DNA of 54,205 bases from an uncultured Clostridia bacterium. GTDB lineage: Bacteria > Bacillota > Clostridia > Christensenellales > Aristaeellaceae. The stretch is taken from positions 1-54,205 of the forward strand of contig CAMKJS010000011.1 in NCBI GenBank assembly GCA_946413245.1. The letters are read 5' to 3'. Below are positions 32,914 through 41,327 of the stretch, one piece after another. How positions within the stretch are numbered: position 1 is the stretch's first letter; each line of letters begins with the position of its first letter. The translations under genes and the position numbers were made by a program. The notes beneath the pieces were generated by a model. The model worked only from the letters and a program-made list of their open reading frames with translations. It was not told the origin of the DNA and searched no databases.

Positions 32914-34320
32914 TCAGCCTTCGTCCCCGGCATAACGGAGACCTCCTGTCCTCAGTCCGGACAGCGGTTTCCTCTCGCCCCGGGCGGAAATCACGCCCAG
33001 CACGGCGAACAGGAAGAACGTGACCGGCGTCGCGTAGGTCAGGAGCGCTGTATAGCACTCGACCATCTCGCCCACCGCCATGCCAATCAGCATCGCCGGC
33101 AGCAGCCGGATCCACAGGGGCTGACCGGGATCCCGCACCACGCGGAAAGCCCGGGTGAACAGCAGGCCGACAAAAGCGCAGAACAGCAGGAGCCCCGGGA
33201 TCCCGGCCTCCAGCAGCACCTGCAGGGGAAGATTGTGGCAGTGGGCCGCGGATGAGGCGTTTTTGCGCAGGGCGTTGACCCCGGACATGGTCCGGTCGAT
33301 GGAAGTGCCGGTCAGCAGCGTCATGGGATTTTTGCCGATATACCGCAGCGTCGCCCTCCAGATGCCGGTGCGCCCGCTGAGCTCATAGGCTTCCTCCAGG
33401 CCTCTGGAGGCCATGCCGTTCGGCACCGTGGTGGCTTCCGCCTCCGCCAGCGCCCGGGGAATCAGCCCGCGAACCTGCAGGCGGTTGAACAGGGGCGTCA
33501 CCTGCAGCAGCAGAATCATACATACGCCGAACACCGCCGCAGCCGCCAGCAGCGCCGCCGCGGCTGCCAGCACCGGGGTTCTGGCCTCCGTGCTGACATC
33601 CTCTCCCACCAGATGCCGGTATACCCGGATCCCCGTCAGCGCGGCGATGCCCGCAGCCGTCATGAACATGGCCGAACGCGCGTCCGTCAGGCACAGGCAC
33701 AGCAGCAGGGGCAGCAGGGAAAGGCCGAACAGAATCTTCGCCCACACCGGGCGCACCGCGAACAGCGCGATCCCCGCGATCATCGCAGAGAAAGCCAGCA
33801 CGGCGCCGGTGGTCGTGGCGCCGTACACCAGATGCAGCCGGGCCGCGCCGATCTTTCCCAGCGCCCGCCAGTATCCCTTGCCGGACAGATTCGGAATTTT
33901 CACCCGGGTCACGGTGGCATATAGCCCCAGCCCGCAGTTCGCCAGCATCCATACCGTCCAGAGAGCAGCCAGAATCAGGGCGAAACGCCGCAGCTGCTTC
34001 TCCTCCAGCACCCGGCCCAGGGCATAGCAGCCGCCCCAGGCCCAGAGGCCGGCCATCAGTTTCTGGCTGACGCCGTTGTCGAAGAGCCGGGCCTGATCCG
34101 TAAAAAACACCCGGATAAACAGCAGGATCCACAGCGCTGCCAGAAAGCGGAAACCCCAATCCTTCCATAGCTTTCCCAGCCAGATTCCCAGGCCGGCGGA
34201 TCCCAGCCGGAGCAACAGCACCCAGGCCGGCGCCGTATAGGCACGGCGATAGACGAGAATCTCCCAGATGAATTCCAGCAGCAGAAATCCCGTCAGCACG
34301 GCGTACAGCAGCGCCGCCAT
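32914..34320 (-). CDS. O-antigen ligase/polymerase-like membrane protein
   Basis: A 468-residue protein with about 11 membrane segments and the motif AHCHNLPLQVLLEAGIPGLL in a late loop, typical of the Wzy_C/WaaL family. I chose ATG 34320 (GGGGCGG upstream); GTG 34371 with AGGAG 11 bases away is an alternative. A second protein of this family is encoded at 46651. One may polymerise repeat units and the other ligate the glycan to a carrier. Confidence 0.8.
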   Translation of the reverse strand: MAALLYAVLTGFLLLEFIWEILVYRRAYTAPAWVLLLRLGSAGLGIWLGKLWKDWGFRFLAALWILLFIRVFFTDQARLFDNGVSQKLMAGLWAWGGCYALGRVLEEKQLRRFALILAALWTVWMLANCGLGLYATVTRVKIPNLSGKGYWRALGKIGAARLHLVYGATTTGAVLAFSAMIAGIALFAVRPVWAKILFGLSLLPLLLCLCLTDARSAMFMTAAGIAALTGIRVYRHLVGEDVSTEARTPVLAAAAALLAAAAVFGVCMILLLQVTPLFNRLQVRGLIPRALAEAEATTVPNGMASRGLEEAYELSGRTGIWRATLRYIGKNPMTLLTGTSIDRTMSGVNALRKNASSAAHCHNLPLQVLLEAGIPGLLLFCAFVGLLFTRAFRVVRDPGQPLWIRLLPAMLIGMAVGEMVECYTALLTYATPVTFFLFAVLGVISARGERKPLSGLRTGGLRYAGDEG

Positions 34321-34402
34321 GGATTTTCCGCCCCGAAGGCCTTCACCCCGGGAAACGCTTCCAGCTTCCACGTCCCTTTGATCTCCTCTCTCATATACTG
34401 CC

Positions 34403-34490
34403 TGACGAATTTGGGAACCAAATTCGTTCATTCTCAGCGGGCATCCATGGGATTTATTGATTTGCCTGCGGCAAATCAATATGATAACGG
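34403..34490. repeat. Two-hairpin dispersed repeat, copy 3
   Basis: Hairpin 1 is ACGAATTTGG-GAA-CCAAATTCGT (34405-34427) and hairpin 2 is ATTGATTTGCC-TGC-GGCAAATCAAT (34456-34480). It fills the gap between the fumarase alpha-like gene and the O-antigen ligase-like gene. Unlike copies 1 and 2, it runs opposite to the direction of local transcription. It sits well outside the prophage. Confidence 0.9.
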
Positions 34491-35348
34491 CTATAATTCC
34501 ACAGTGGCAATCCGGGGCTCGAAGCAGCAGGCCGGCCGCAGGCACACCACCCGCACGCCGGAGGCACGCTGGGGTCCGATCTTCAGGAACGTGGCCAGCA
34601 CGCTGACTCCGCCTCCCAGGCCCAGCGGACCGATGCCCGCCTCATTGACCCGGCGGGTGATTTCCCGCTCCATGTCGCTCTGCACATCGTAGCGGCCGTC
34701 CGTCTGCGCCTCCAGCATCCGGGCCGCGGCTTCGAAGTGAGAGCGGCCGATGCCCACCGCCAGGGTGCAGGGGGAGCAGCCCAGCTGGGCTACGCTCTCT
34801 TTGGCCCAGGCCACGATTTCGTCCAGCACCACGGCGGTGCTGTGCCGGTGGAACACCCGATAGGTTTTGCCGCGGATCGCGGGCCCGCCGCCGAACATAA
34901 GTACATGCAGGCGGATTCCCGGCGCCGGACTCCGGCGCAGCAGGATCGGCGCAGGCTCCACGCCCGCGCTGTCCGGGTTCAGCCCGCCGCTCTGATCCAG
35001 GCGGGCGGAATCGTTCCCCATAATTCCCATCGGCCGGCCGGGCAGTTTCCGCAGTCCCTGCGCCACGCCTTCCCGGATTGCGTCCAGCATACGGCCGGTA
35101 ACAGCCGCGTCCTCCCCGATTTCCAGCACCAGATGGGGGATTCCCGTATCGTCGCACAGCGGGCTCTGGTTTTTCTCCGCGGTCTCCGCGTTTTCCAGCA
35201 CGGTTTCCAGCACCCACTTCGCCCGGGGATTCGTTTCGCCGGCGATGGCGCAGCGGTACGCTTCCTTTTTATCGGGGCGGAAGGCGGAACCCGCCCGCAC
35301 CAGCGTATCCCGCACCAGCGCCGTGATCTCCTCACTGCTCCTTGTCAT
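34491..35348 (-). CDS. Class I fumarase/tartrate dehydratase alpha subunit-like
   Basis: A 285-residue iron-sulphur hydro-lyase subunit. Three cysteine regions fit the [4Fe-4S] ligands: C65 (SPLCDDTGIP), C191 (LGCSPC) and C274/C275 (RPACCFEP). The GIGRSHFEAA stretch is also family-like. With the beta subunit just upstream it would add or remove water from fumarate, malate, tartrate or an analogue. It starts at ATG 35348 behind GAAGGAG, overlapping the beta gene by 17 bases. In this cluster it may act on a phosphonate or organic acid precursor. Confidence 0.85.
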   Translation of the reverse strand: MTRSSEEITALVRDTLVRAGSAFRPDKKEAYRCAIAGETNPRAKWVLETVLENAETAEKNQSPLCDDTGIPHLVLEIGEDAAVTGRMLDAIREGVAQGLRKLPGRPMGIMGNDSARLDQSGGLNPDSAGVEPAPILLRRSPAPGIRLHVLMFGGGPAIRGKTYRVFHRHSTAVVLDEIVAWAKESVAQLGCSPCTLAVGIGRSHFEAAARMLEAQTDGRYDVQSDMEREITRRVNEAGIGPLGLGGGVSVLATFLKIGPQRASGVRVVCLRPACCFEPRIATVEL

Positions 35349-35850
35349 AGATACTCCTTCCGTGGGCCGCGCCGATGATCGCCGGATACCGGTCCGCCCG
35401 AATCAGATACAGGGCTTCCATGCCCAGTTCCGGGAACGCCAGCACCTTCCGCTCCAGCGTTTTCGCTTCCAGCAGCGCCGTAACCGGCGGGATCACCGCG
35501 TACACCGCGTTATACCGGTCCAGCGCGGCCACGGTCTCCGGGTGCAGGGCACCCTTGCCCAGATGCAGCTTCACGCCCGCCGCGGACAGCGGCGCGATGG
35601 AGCTCTCGATTTCCAGCTTGTTGGAAGAGGTCGGTCCCACCCCCGCGGGGCTCACCGCCGTATGAAAGATCACCTGGCCCCGGAGATCGGCGCCCAGTTC
35701 CCCGGCCCGGCCTTCCTCAATCAGGCGCAGCACCTTCGGCAGCACGGCGTCCCGGCCGCAGAGGATATATCCGGTGATTTCCACCGCGTCCCCGACCTGA
35801 AGATCCTCCGCCGCCTCTTCCGAAATAGGCGTAGTCAGTTGTTTCGGCAT
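35332..35850 (-). CDS. Class I fumarase/tartrate dehydratase beta subunit-like
   Basis: A 172-residue protein with family hallmarks EITGYILCGRDAVLPK and AGVGPTSSNKLEIE (GPTxS motif), and the C-terminal LAFPELGMEALYLI. The beta subunit holds part of the active site of class I fumarases. Here beta comes before alpha; alpha first is the more usual order. The genes overlap, so subunits are probably made in equal amounts. Confidence 0.85.
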   Translation of the reverse strand: MPKQLTTPISEEAAEDLQVGDAVEITGYILCGRDAVLPKVLRLIEEGRAGELGADLRGQVIFHTAVSPAGVGPTSSNKLEIESSIAPLSAAGVKLHLGKGALHPETVAALDRYNAVYAVIPPVTALLEAKTLERKVLAFPELGMEALYLIRADRYPAIIGAAHGRSIYDKEQ

Positions 35851-35876
35851 ATCCGTTTCTCCCCGTTAATCTCCGC

Positions 35877-37022
35877 TCACTCTTCCACGGCGAACAGCTT
35901 CACGTAAGCGCCTTCGTTCTCGATCACACCGAAGGCCCGGGCCCGGTTCAGCACCTTGTTCGCCCAGTTGGTGTGCGGTTTGACTTCGTTCATCTTGTTC
36001 CCGCCGGTGCCCTTGACCACGCCGCCGCCGGTGCCCAGAATCTGGCAGGCGTCGTCGTACTCTTCCTTCGTCACGGCCATCATGGCGTTGACGAATTTCA
36101 CGTGGGTGGGATGAATCACGGTGCGGCCCACGAAGCCGTTGGCCTTGTCCAGAATTACCTCCCGGAGCAGTCCGTCGATCTCGTTGTTCACCAGGGCCTT
36201 GCGGCGCATGAGGTAGTCCTCGATGCCGTGCTTGGGCAGCTCGTCAAACATCATGGACTTCGGTGCGCGGAAGTATTCCCACACGGGACCGGAGATCACA
36301 TAATCGTTGTTGCGGCCGCAGACGTTGATGATGTCGCACAGGCATTCCCGCACCGCCATAATGTCGTAAATGGAGTAATCCACGCCGCGGCGCACGCCGA
36401 ACACGGAGGAGAAGTCCGTGCCGCCGACGCGGACCTGGAGCACCAGGTGGCGGTACTTGTCCAGAATCTTCTTGATGCCCGTGAGTTCGTACATCCGGGT
36501 TTCCTTGTAGGCAACCTCCGGATCCTCGATAATGGGCATGCCATAGATGATCTCCCCGAAGCGGTCGTTCAGATCCTGCAGATAAGCATAGTATTCATAT
36601 CCGTTTTCCGCGTTGAACTTGGGGAAGTTGATGCCGCACAGGGAGCGTACCTGGTTTTTCGTCAGGCCCTCGCCGAAGTGCTTGAACTGCTCCAGGTTCC
36701 GGATCCGGACGAAGATCAGCGGGACCTTGTCCTTATCCAGGGTGCCGTCGTTCACGGCGTTGGTCACGGTGTCCAGCAGCTTATGGATGTTTTCCTCGGC
36801 CTCCGGCACCTTCTCCTCGGGGCAGGCGTCCTCGCAGCACAGCACGATGGTGGTCAGGCCGGGCATCGCGTTGCTGAGGATCTTCGGGGCGAAGTCCTTG
36901 AAGCCGGGCATGTACATGGCGGCGCCCAGGCAGTACTGCAGGAGCTCGCGGTCGGTATACTTGTCGAAGCTTTCGGGGTCACGGACGAACTTGAAATCGG
37001 GATTGTACTGATGGTGTCTCAT
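35877..37022 (-). CDS. HpcH/HpaI-citrate lyase family aldolase (lyase B)
   Basis: A 381-residue paralogue of lyase A, similar along its full length by eye. Shared stretches include MRHHxYNPDFxFV, FPKFNAENG, YGMPIIED, YVISGPVWEYF and the NGFxGxTxIHPxH segment. The main differences are in residues about 70-120. It precedes the fumarase-like pair and follows the U32-like gene, with spacers of 19-26 bases. A C-C lyase or synthase role is likely; the substrate is unknown. The double set suggests two related steps or two substrates. Confidence 0.85.
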   Translation of the reverse strand: MRHHQYNPDFKFVRDPESFDKYTDRELLQYCLGAAMYMPGFKDFAPKILSNAMPGLTTIVLCCEDACPEEKVPEAEENIHKLLDTVTNAVNDGTLDKDKVPLIFVRIRNLEQFKHFGEGLTKNQVRSLCGINFPKFNAENGYEYYAYLQDLNDRFGEIIYGMPIIEDPEVAYKETRMYELTGIKKILDKYRHLVLQVRVGGTDFSSVFGVRRGVDYSIYDIMAVRECLCDIINVCGRNNDYVISGPVWEYFRAPKSMMFDELPKHGIEDYLMRRKALVNNEIDGLLREVILDKANGFVGRTVIHPTHVKFVNAMMAVTKEEYDDACQILGTGGGVVKGTGGNKMNEVKPHTNWANKVLNRARAFGVIENEGAYVKLFAVEE

Positions 37023-37040
37023 GGGGATTTCCTTTCTTTT

Positions 37041-37937
37041 TTACTTCATTCTCGGCGACCAGACCGCCTCGGGATAATACTCGTCAATCACGCGCTTCAC
37101 CAGAACACACTGCTTGGCGCGCTTGCGGGCGTCGTCCTCGGTGCTGTCCCAGCTGTGGGTGGCGGCCACGGAGCCGCCGGTCTTGAGATAAATCGGCGCG
37201 GCGATCCGGATCATTTCCGGCACCTCATAGTGACGGATGAAACCGCCGGTGGATTTGGGATTCTCCGTATGGATGTCGATGGGGCAGTCCACCGCCTGGC
37301 GCATGGCCGCCAGCATCTGCAGCTGAATATCCCGGACGGGATTGATGGAGTCCGCGCCGATGGATTCCAGCAGCTTCGCCGAGCAGGGATTGCCGTGGCC
37401 CGCGTGGGCGGACACCTTGAAATGGCAGTCCTCCGGGATTTCCCCGGCCTGGCGCATCTGATTCAGAATCCAGAGGCAGCCCTCGTCGTACACGAGGAAA
37501 CCCCGGCAGCCCAGCCGGGCCGCGCGCTTCACGTCCTCAATGGCCCGGACGATCTGTTCCTGTCCCCGCAGGCGGTAGCCCATGCGCACGCCCTCCTCCG
37601 TGTTGACGGAAGCGGAGGTGTCCGTGGTGGCCCGGGGGCCGATGGCCAGAATCAGGTCGGTGCGCCATTCCTTTGCCAGCTCCACCATCTTCGCGATTTC
37701 CGCGTCGGTCAGGCGCATGATGCCCTGGGTCTGCGTCACCCGGTGCAGATACAGGCCGTATCCGTCCATCGCCTCCAGCAGCGCCCGCATCACCTTCGGT
37801 CCCTGAATGCCGGGCACCTCGAAGCGGTACTGGCCGCCGTCCTCAAAGCGTTTCGCGGAGGTGGGCAGATCGTAGGCGTCCCCTCCCGGCAGCCCGACCG
37901 AGGTCAGAAACGCCCGGGTTTTTTCCATGCTGTTCAT
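37041..37937 (-). CDS. Peptidase U32-like TIM-barrel protein
   Basis: A 298-residue protein; I chose ATG 37937 (AAAGGAAAAC upstream). The open frame starts 21 codons earlier. Repeated strand-helix units (LILAIGPRAT, CRGFLVYDEGC, HFKVSAHAGHGNPCSAKLLE, CPIDIHTENPKSTGG) indicate a TIM barrel, with His, Asp and Glu at strand ends. The nearest family I recall is U32 peptidase-like; such proteins are often not proteases. It sits between phosphonopyruvate decarboxylase and lyase B, so it may act on a small phosphonate or organic acid. Confidence 0.6.
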   Translation of the reverse strand: MNSMEKTRAFLTSVGLPGGDAYDLPTSAKRFEDGGQYRFEVPGIQGPKVMRALLEAMDGYGLYLHRVTQTQGIMRLTDAEIAKMVELAKEWRTDLILAIGPRATTDTSASVNTEEGVRMGYRLRGQEQIVRAIEDVKRAARLGCRGFLVYDEGCLWILNQMRQAGEIPEDCHFKVSAHAGHGNPCSAKLLESIGADSINPVRDIQLQMLAAMRQAVDCPIDIHTENPKSTGGFIRHYEVPEMIRIAAPIYLKTGGSVAATHSWDSTEDDARKRAKQCVLVKRVIDEYYPEAVWSPRMK

Positions 37938-38032
37938 GTTTTCTGTTTTCCTTTCTCCCGATTTCTTCGGGGTTCCGTCCTTATCGTTCATCCCGTTCAT
38001 CTGCCTGGGCAGATCAGTCAGTTCCCTCTATG

Positions 38033-39160
38033 TCATGGTTTCTGCAGGGTTTCCCGCAGGGCGTCCGCCGCTTCCCGGTGGTTGAATTCCAGCGGCGGAA
38101 GCCTGCCGCTCAGTCCCTTGTGAATCCGGCAGTCGATCAGCGCCGCCTGCCCTCCGCCCCGCAGAAGGGCGATCTGCTCGATCAGCTCCGGTCCGTTCTC
38201 CGCCGGCTTTCCGGCTGTCCGGTAGCCGCAGCCTTCCGCGATCCGGACGAAATCCACCAGCTGGCCCGCGGAGGGCTGCCCGCCCACAGACTCGTGCACG
38301 CCGTTGTTCAGCACCACGTGCAGCAGGTTCGGCGCCCGCAGCTTGCTGACCATGGTCCAGGCGCCCAGATGCATCAGGGAAGCGCTGTCCCCGTCCAGCA
38401 CGACCACCGGGCAGTCCGGCTTCTGCAGGGCGATGCCAAGCGCCACGCTGGAGCAGTGCCCCATGGAACCCACGTTCAGGAAATCCCGGGCCTTGCTCTC
38501 TCCCCGGCGCTCCCGCAGAAAAAACAGCTCCCGGGTAGCCCGGCCGGTTGTGGCGCAGAAGACGGTGTCCGCCGGCATCTGATCCAGCAGGATTTCGATG
38601 GCCTGCTCCCGGCTCAGGGGATATTTCTCATCCAGGCTGTTGGCCTTTTCCCCGGCCATAACCCCCTTCGGCGCGATCAGAGCGAAGGGCCGGCGATGTT
38701 CCCGGCACCAGGCGGCCGCCTGCTCCGCGGTACGGTCGAAGTCCTCCGCGTCGTCCTTCAGCACCGCGTGGGGGATATGCATCAGCTCCAGCAGGCCGGG
38801 AGTGATCTCCCCCTGGGTCGTGTGCTGCGGCCAGTCTCCGGTGCCCGGCTGTCCGCGCCATCCGATCAGCAGCAGCATGGGTACCGCGTATACATGCTCG
38901 TCCGCCAGGGAAACCAGCGGGTTGACCGCGTTGCCCAGGCCGCTGTTCTGCATGTACACCAGGGGCAGCTCCCCGCCGGCGAGCCAGTGGCCCGCGGCGA
39001 TACCCACCGCGTTGCCCTCGTTGGCGGCGATGACGTTCCGCTCCGGAAAATGCGCCAGCGCGTAGTTGCAGAAGCCATTCAGATAGGAATCCGGCACACC
39101 GGTGAAGAAAGTGACTCCCACCCGCGCCAGGGTGCCGAACACCCGTTTTTGATCCAGCAT
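38033..39160 (-). CDS. ppd: Phosphonopyruvate decarboxylase
   Basis: A 375-residue thiamine-diphosphate enzyme that converts phosphonopyruvate to phosphonoacetaldehyde and makes the PEP mutase step irreversible. It has FTGVPDSYLNGF (21-25 GVPDS), catalytic-type Glu48 in AANEGNAVGIAAG, and the cofactor motif GDSASLMHLGAW...NN (257-286). NNGVHESVGGQPS is typical of this family rather than of sulfopyruvate decarboxylase. It is seven bases from the reductase gene and in the same operon as the PEP mutase fusion. Confidence 0.88.
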   Translation of the reverse strand: MLDQKRVFGTLARVGVTFFTGVPDSYLNGFCNYALAHFPERNVIAANEGNAVGIAAGHWLAGGELPLVYMQNSGLGNAVNPLVSLADEHVYAVPMLLLIGWRGQPGTGDWPQHTTQGEITPGLLELMHIPHAVLKDDAEDFDRTAEQAAAWCREHRRPFALIAPKGVMAGEKANSLDEKYPLSREQAIEILLDQMPADTVFCATTGRATRELFFLRERRGESKARDFLNVGSMGHCSSVALGIALQKPDCPVVVLDGDSASLMHLGAWTMVSKLRAPNLLHVVLNNGVHESVGGQPSAGQLVDFVRIAEGCGYRTAGKPAENGPELIEQIALLRGGGQAALIDCRIHKGLSGRLPPLEFNHREAADALRETLQKP

Positions 39161-39166
39161 AATCCT

Positions 39167-40132
39167 CTATTCCTTTGTTTTTTTCTGATAAAGCGTAAAA
39201 TATTCCGGGCTGTCCGGCCGGGCCGTATTCCAGGCCCGGTCAAAGACGGGCAGAAGCTCTTCCGGCAGCGGGCCGGCCTGCCCGGCTTCCAGGTTCTGCC
39301 GGAGATGACGCAGGCTGGAAGCGCCGATAATCACCGCGTCCCCCCGCTCCGCGGAGAGCATGGAATGATGCGTGAGCCAGCGGTATACCGCCTCTGTCAG
39401 GGAAAGCCCCGCCCGTTCCGACGCTTCCCGCAGCAGCTCCGCGGCTTCAAAGAAGCTCCGCTTCCAGTACCGCTGCTGATAGTTCGGCCGATGGGTAAAG
39501 CGGCCGTCCGACGGCGTTTCCTCAAAGCTGCGGTAGCGGCCGGTCAGCAGGCCCCCCGCCAGCGGGTTATAGGCGTTGAACCGCATGCCGAAGCGGTTCA
39601 GGCAGGCGTTCAGCTCCCGCTCCGCCGTACGCGTCAGGGGATTGTAGATCCCTTCATAAACCGTGGGTTTCACCCAGCCCCGGGCTTCACAGATGCGCCA
39701 GACGTCCGCCGCCATCCACGCGGGAAAGTTCGAAAGCCCCAGCTCCCGGAATTTTCCCTGGCCGTGCATTTCCGCCATGGCGGAGAGCACGTCCTCCACC
39801 GGCGTGGCAGGATCCGGGAAGTGCAGATACACCTTATCCGCGCAGTCGATCCGCAGCCGGCGCAGGCTCTCGTTCAGCTGCATGCGGGCGGCGTCCCCGT
39901 CCAGGCGGCCGGTAATCCGCGGATTCACCTTGGTGGCGATCCGCACCGGCTGCTTCAGCTCCGCCAGGGCCTCCCCCAGCAGGGTCTCGCAGGCGCCTTC
40001 GTTATACACATAGGCCGTATCCAGCTCCCGGCCCCCGGCTGCCGTATAGGTTTCCAGGAACTCCCGCACCTCCGGGGCAAACACGCTCTCGCCGAAGGTC
40101 ATGGTGCCCAGGATCATTTCCACTCGCTTCAT
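39167..40132 (-). CDS. Aldo-keto reductase (AKR7-like)
   Basis: A 321-residue NADPH-type reductase with the catalytic tetrad D38, Y43, K68 and H104 (RELDTAYVYNEG, ATKV, VYLHFPD). It resembles the AKR7 aldehyde reductases, some of which reduce succinic semialdehyde. It is encoded just upstream of phosphonopyruvate decarboxylase in the transcript. Reduction of phosphonoacetaldehyde to 2-hydroxyethylphosphonate is a reasonable guess. Confidence 0.8.
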   Translation of the reverse strand: MKRVEMILGTMTFGESVFAPEVREFLETYTAAGGRELDTAYVYNEGACETLLGEALAELKQPVRIATKVNPRITGRLDGDAARMQLNESLRRLRIDCADKVYLHFPDPATPVEDVLSAMAEMHGQGKFRELGLSNFPAWMAADVWRICEARGWVKPTVYEGIYNPLTRTAERELNACLNRFGMRFNAYNPLAGGLLTGRYRSFEETPSDGRFTHRPNYQQRYWKRSFFEAAELLREASERAGLSLTEAVYRWLTHHSMLSAERGDAVIIGASSLRHLRQNLEAGQAGPLPEELLPVFDRAWNTARPDSPEYFTLYQKKTKE

Positions 40133-40151
40133 CTGTCCTTTTCCATCCGTT

Positions 40152-41315
40152 TCAGGAGCCTTGCTTCAGGGCGTCCAGATTCCCGCGGGTAATCCGCCAC
40201 AGTTCCTCCTGGGCATCCAGCAGGCGCCGCCGGGTCTCCTCGGGGTTCCGCTCGTGAATCATCTCAAACTTCTCCGTGATGACGTCAGGCAGAGTCTCCG
40301 GCTTCTCCGTCAGATCCGCGTACCAGTCCTCCGCCCCGATATCCTCCAGGAACCATTTCATCTTGGCGTGCGTTCCCAGGGAAAGGATTTCCCGGTTCAG
40401 TCCGAAAGGAATCATCTGGGCGTGGCCGCGCATTCCCATCGTCAGATCCACGCTGCTGTAGTACCGGAACACCTGATCCGGAAAGCACCGGGTCAAATCC
40501 GTCATGCGGGCTTTTACGCCGGCCTTTTTCAGATACGGCAGATACTCCGCGTCCCCGCGGATATGGCAGACCAGCTCGATCCGGTATCCCTTGTCCTGAA
40601 TTCTCCGGGCTGCCTGCGCCACGCCGGACAGAATCTGCTCCCGCTTCTCCCCGAACCGGCGTTCCGCCCGGTCAAAGGCCATGTTCAGCGCCACGCGCCC
40701 GGTGCTCTTCACCGGGGGCAGACTGTCGCCGTATACCTTGCGGATCAGCGTGGTGGTGCAGGGCTGAAAGACCACCTTCTCCCGCAGCTCCTCCGGCAGC
40801 AGCGCCTTCACCGTCTCCACGCTGCCCCGGTTCCGCAGGCCGAAAAAAGAGGCCTTTTCCGCCAGCAGCCGCAGGGACTCCAGAAAGAGGGGCTCCGGTT
40901 CCTGGCCCGGAAAATAGTTGTATCCCACAGAAAACACCCACAGCGGCGCGGTAATCTGCCGCAGGCTCTCCGGAGAGATGTCCCACTGCCAGCCGCTGAC
41001 GGGGCTGGCGTTCTTTCCCGGCAGAAACAGCCCGCCGCCGCCCACCACGATCCGTTCGCAGGCGTTCATCTTCGCCACGGTTTCCGGCGTCACGGATTTC
41101 CGGACCGGAATCAGCTTCCAGCTCCGGACGGCAAACGTGTCCATCAGGGTGCGGCGGACGCACTGGGAAAGAACGGTGTCGCCGACGTTGCCGGCCAGAT
41201 ACAGCGTCACGTGGGCTGTGTCCTGCGCGCCGCCGTTGCCGGACGCCTCATCCCGGACATACCCGTCTTTCCGGAGCTTGTAAATGATCTGATCTTTCAG
41301 TCTCTGAACTGTCAT
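40152..41315 (-). CDS. Polysaccharide pyruvyl transferase family protein
   Basis: A 387-residue protein with VVGGGGLFLPG near residue 90 and the MGMRGHAQMIPFG motif near residue 310, both typical of the family. These enzymes add a pyruvate ketal from PEP to sugars, or related groups. ATG 41315 follows AAGGAAACAACCG. PEP is also the substrate of PEP mutase in this cluster. Confidence 0.85.
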   Translation of the reverse strand: MTVQRLKDQIIYKLRKDGYVRDEASGNGGAQDTAHVTLYLAGNVGDTVLSQCVRRTLMDTFAVRSWKLIPVRKSVTPETVAKMNACERIVVGGGGLFLPGKNASPVSGWQWDISPESLRQITAPLWVFSVGYNYFPGQEPEPLFLESLRLLAEKASFFGLRNRGSVETVKALLPEELREKVVFQPCTTTLIRKVYGDSLPPVKSTGRVALNMAFDRAERRFGEKREQILSGVAQAARRIQDKGYRIELVCHIRGDAEYLPYLKKAGVKARMTDLTRCFPDQVFRYYSSVDLTMGMRGHAQMIPFGLNREILSLGTHAKMKWFLEDIGAEDWYADLTEKPETLPDVITEKFEMIHERNPEETRRRLLDAQEELWRITRGNLDALKQGS

Positions 41316-41327
41316 CGGTTGTTTCCT

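Noticed and set aside
32900-33115. Longer N-terminus of the LicD gene
   Set aside because: The extra residues overlap the upstream membrane-protein gene and look like out-of-frame translation; ATG 32899 has a good ribosome binding site.
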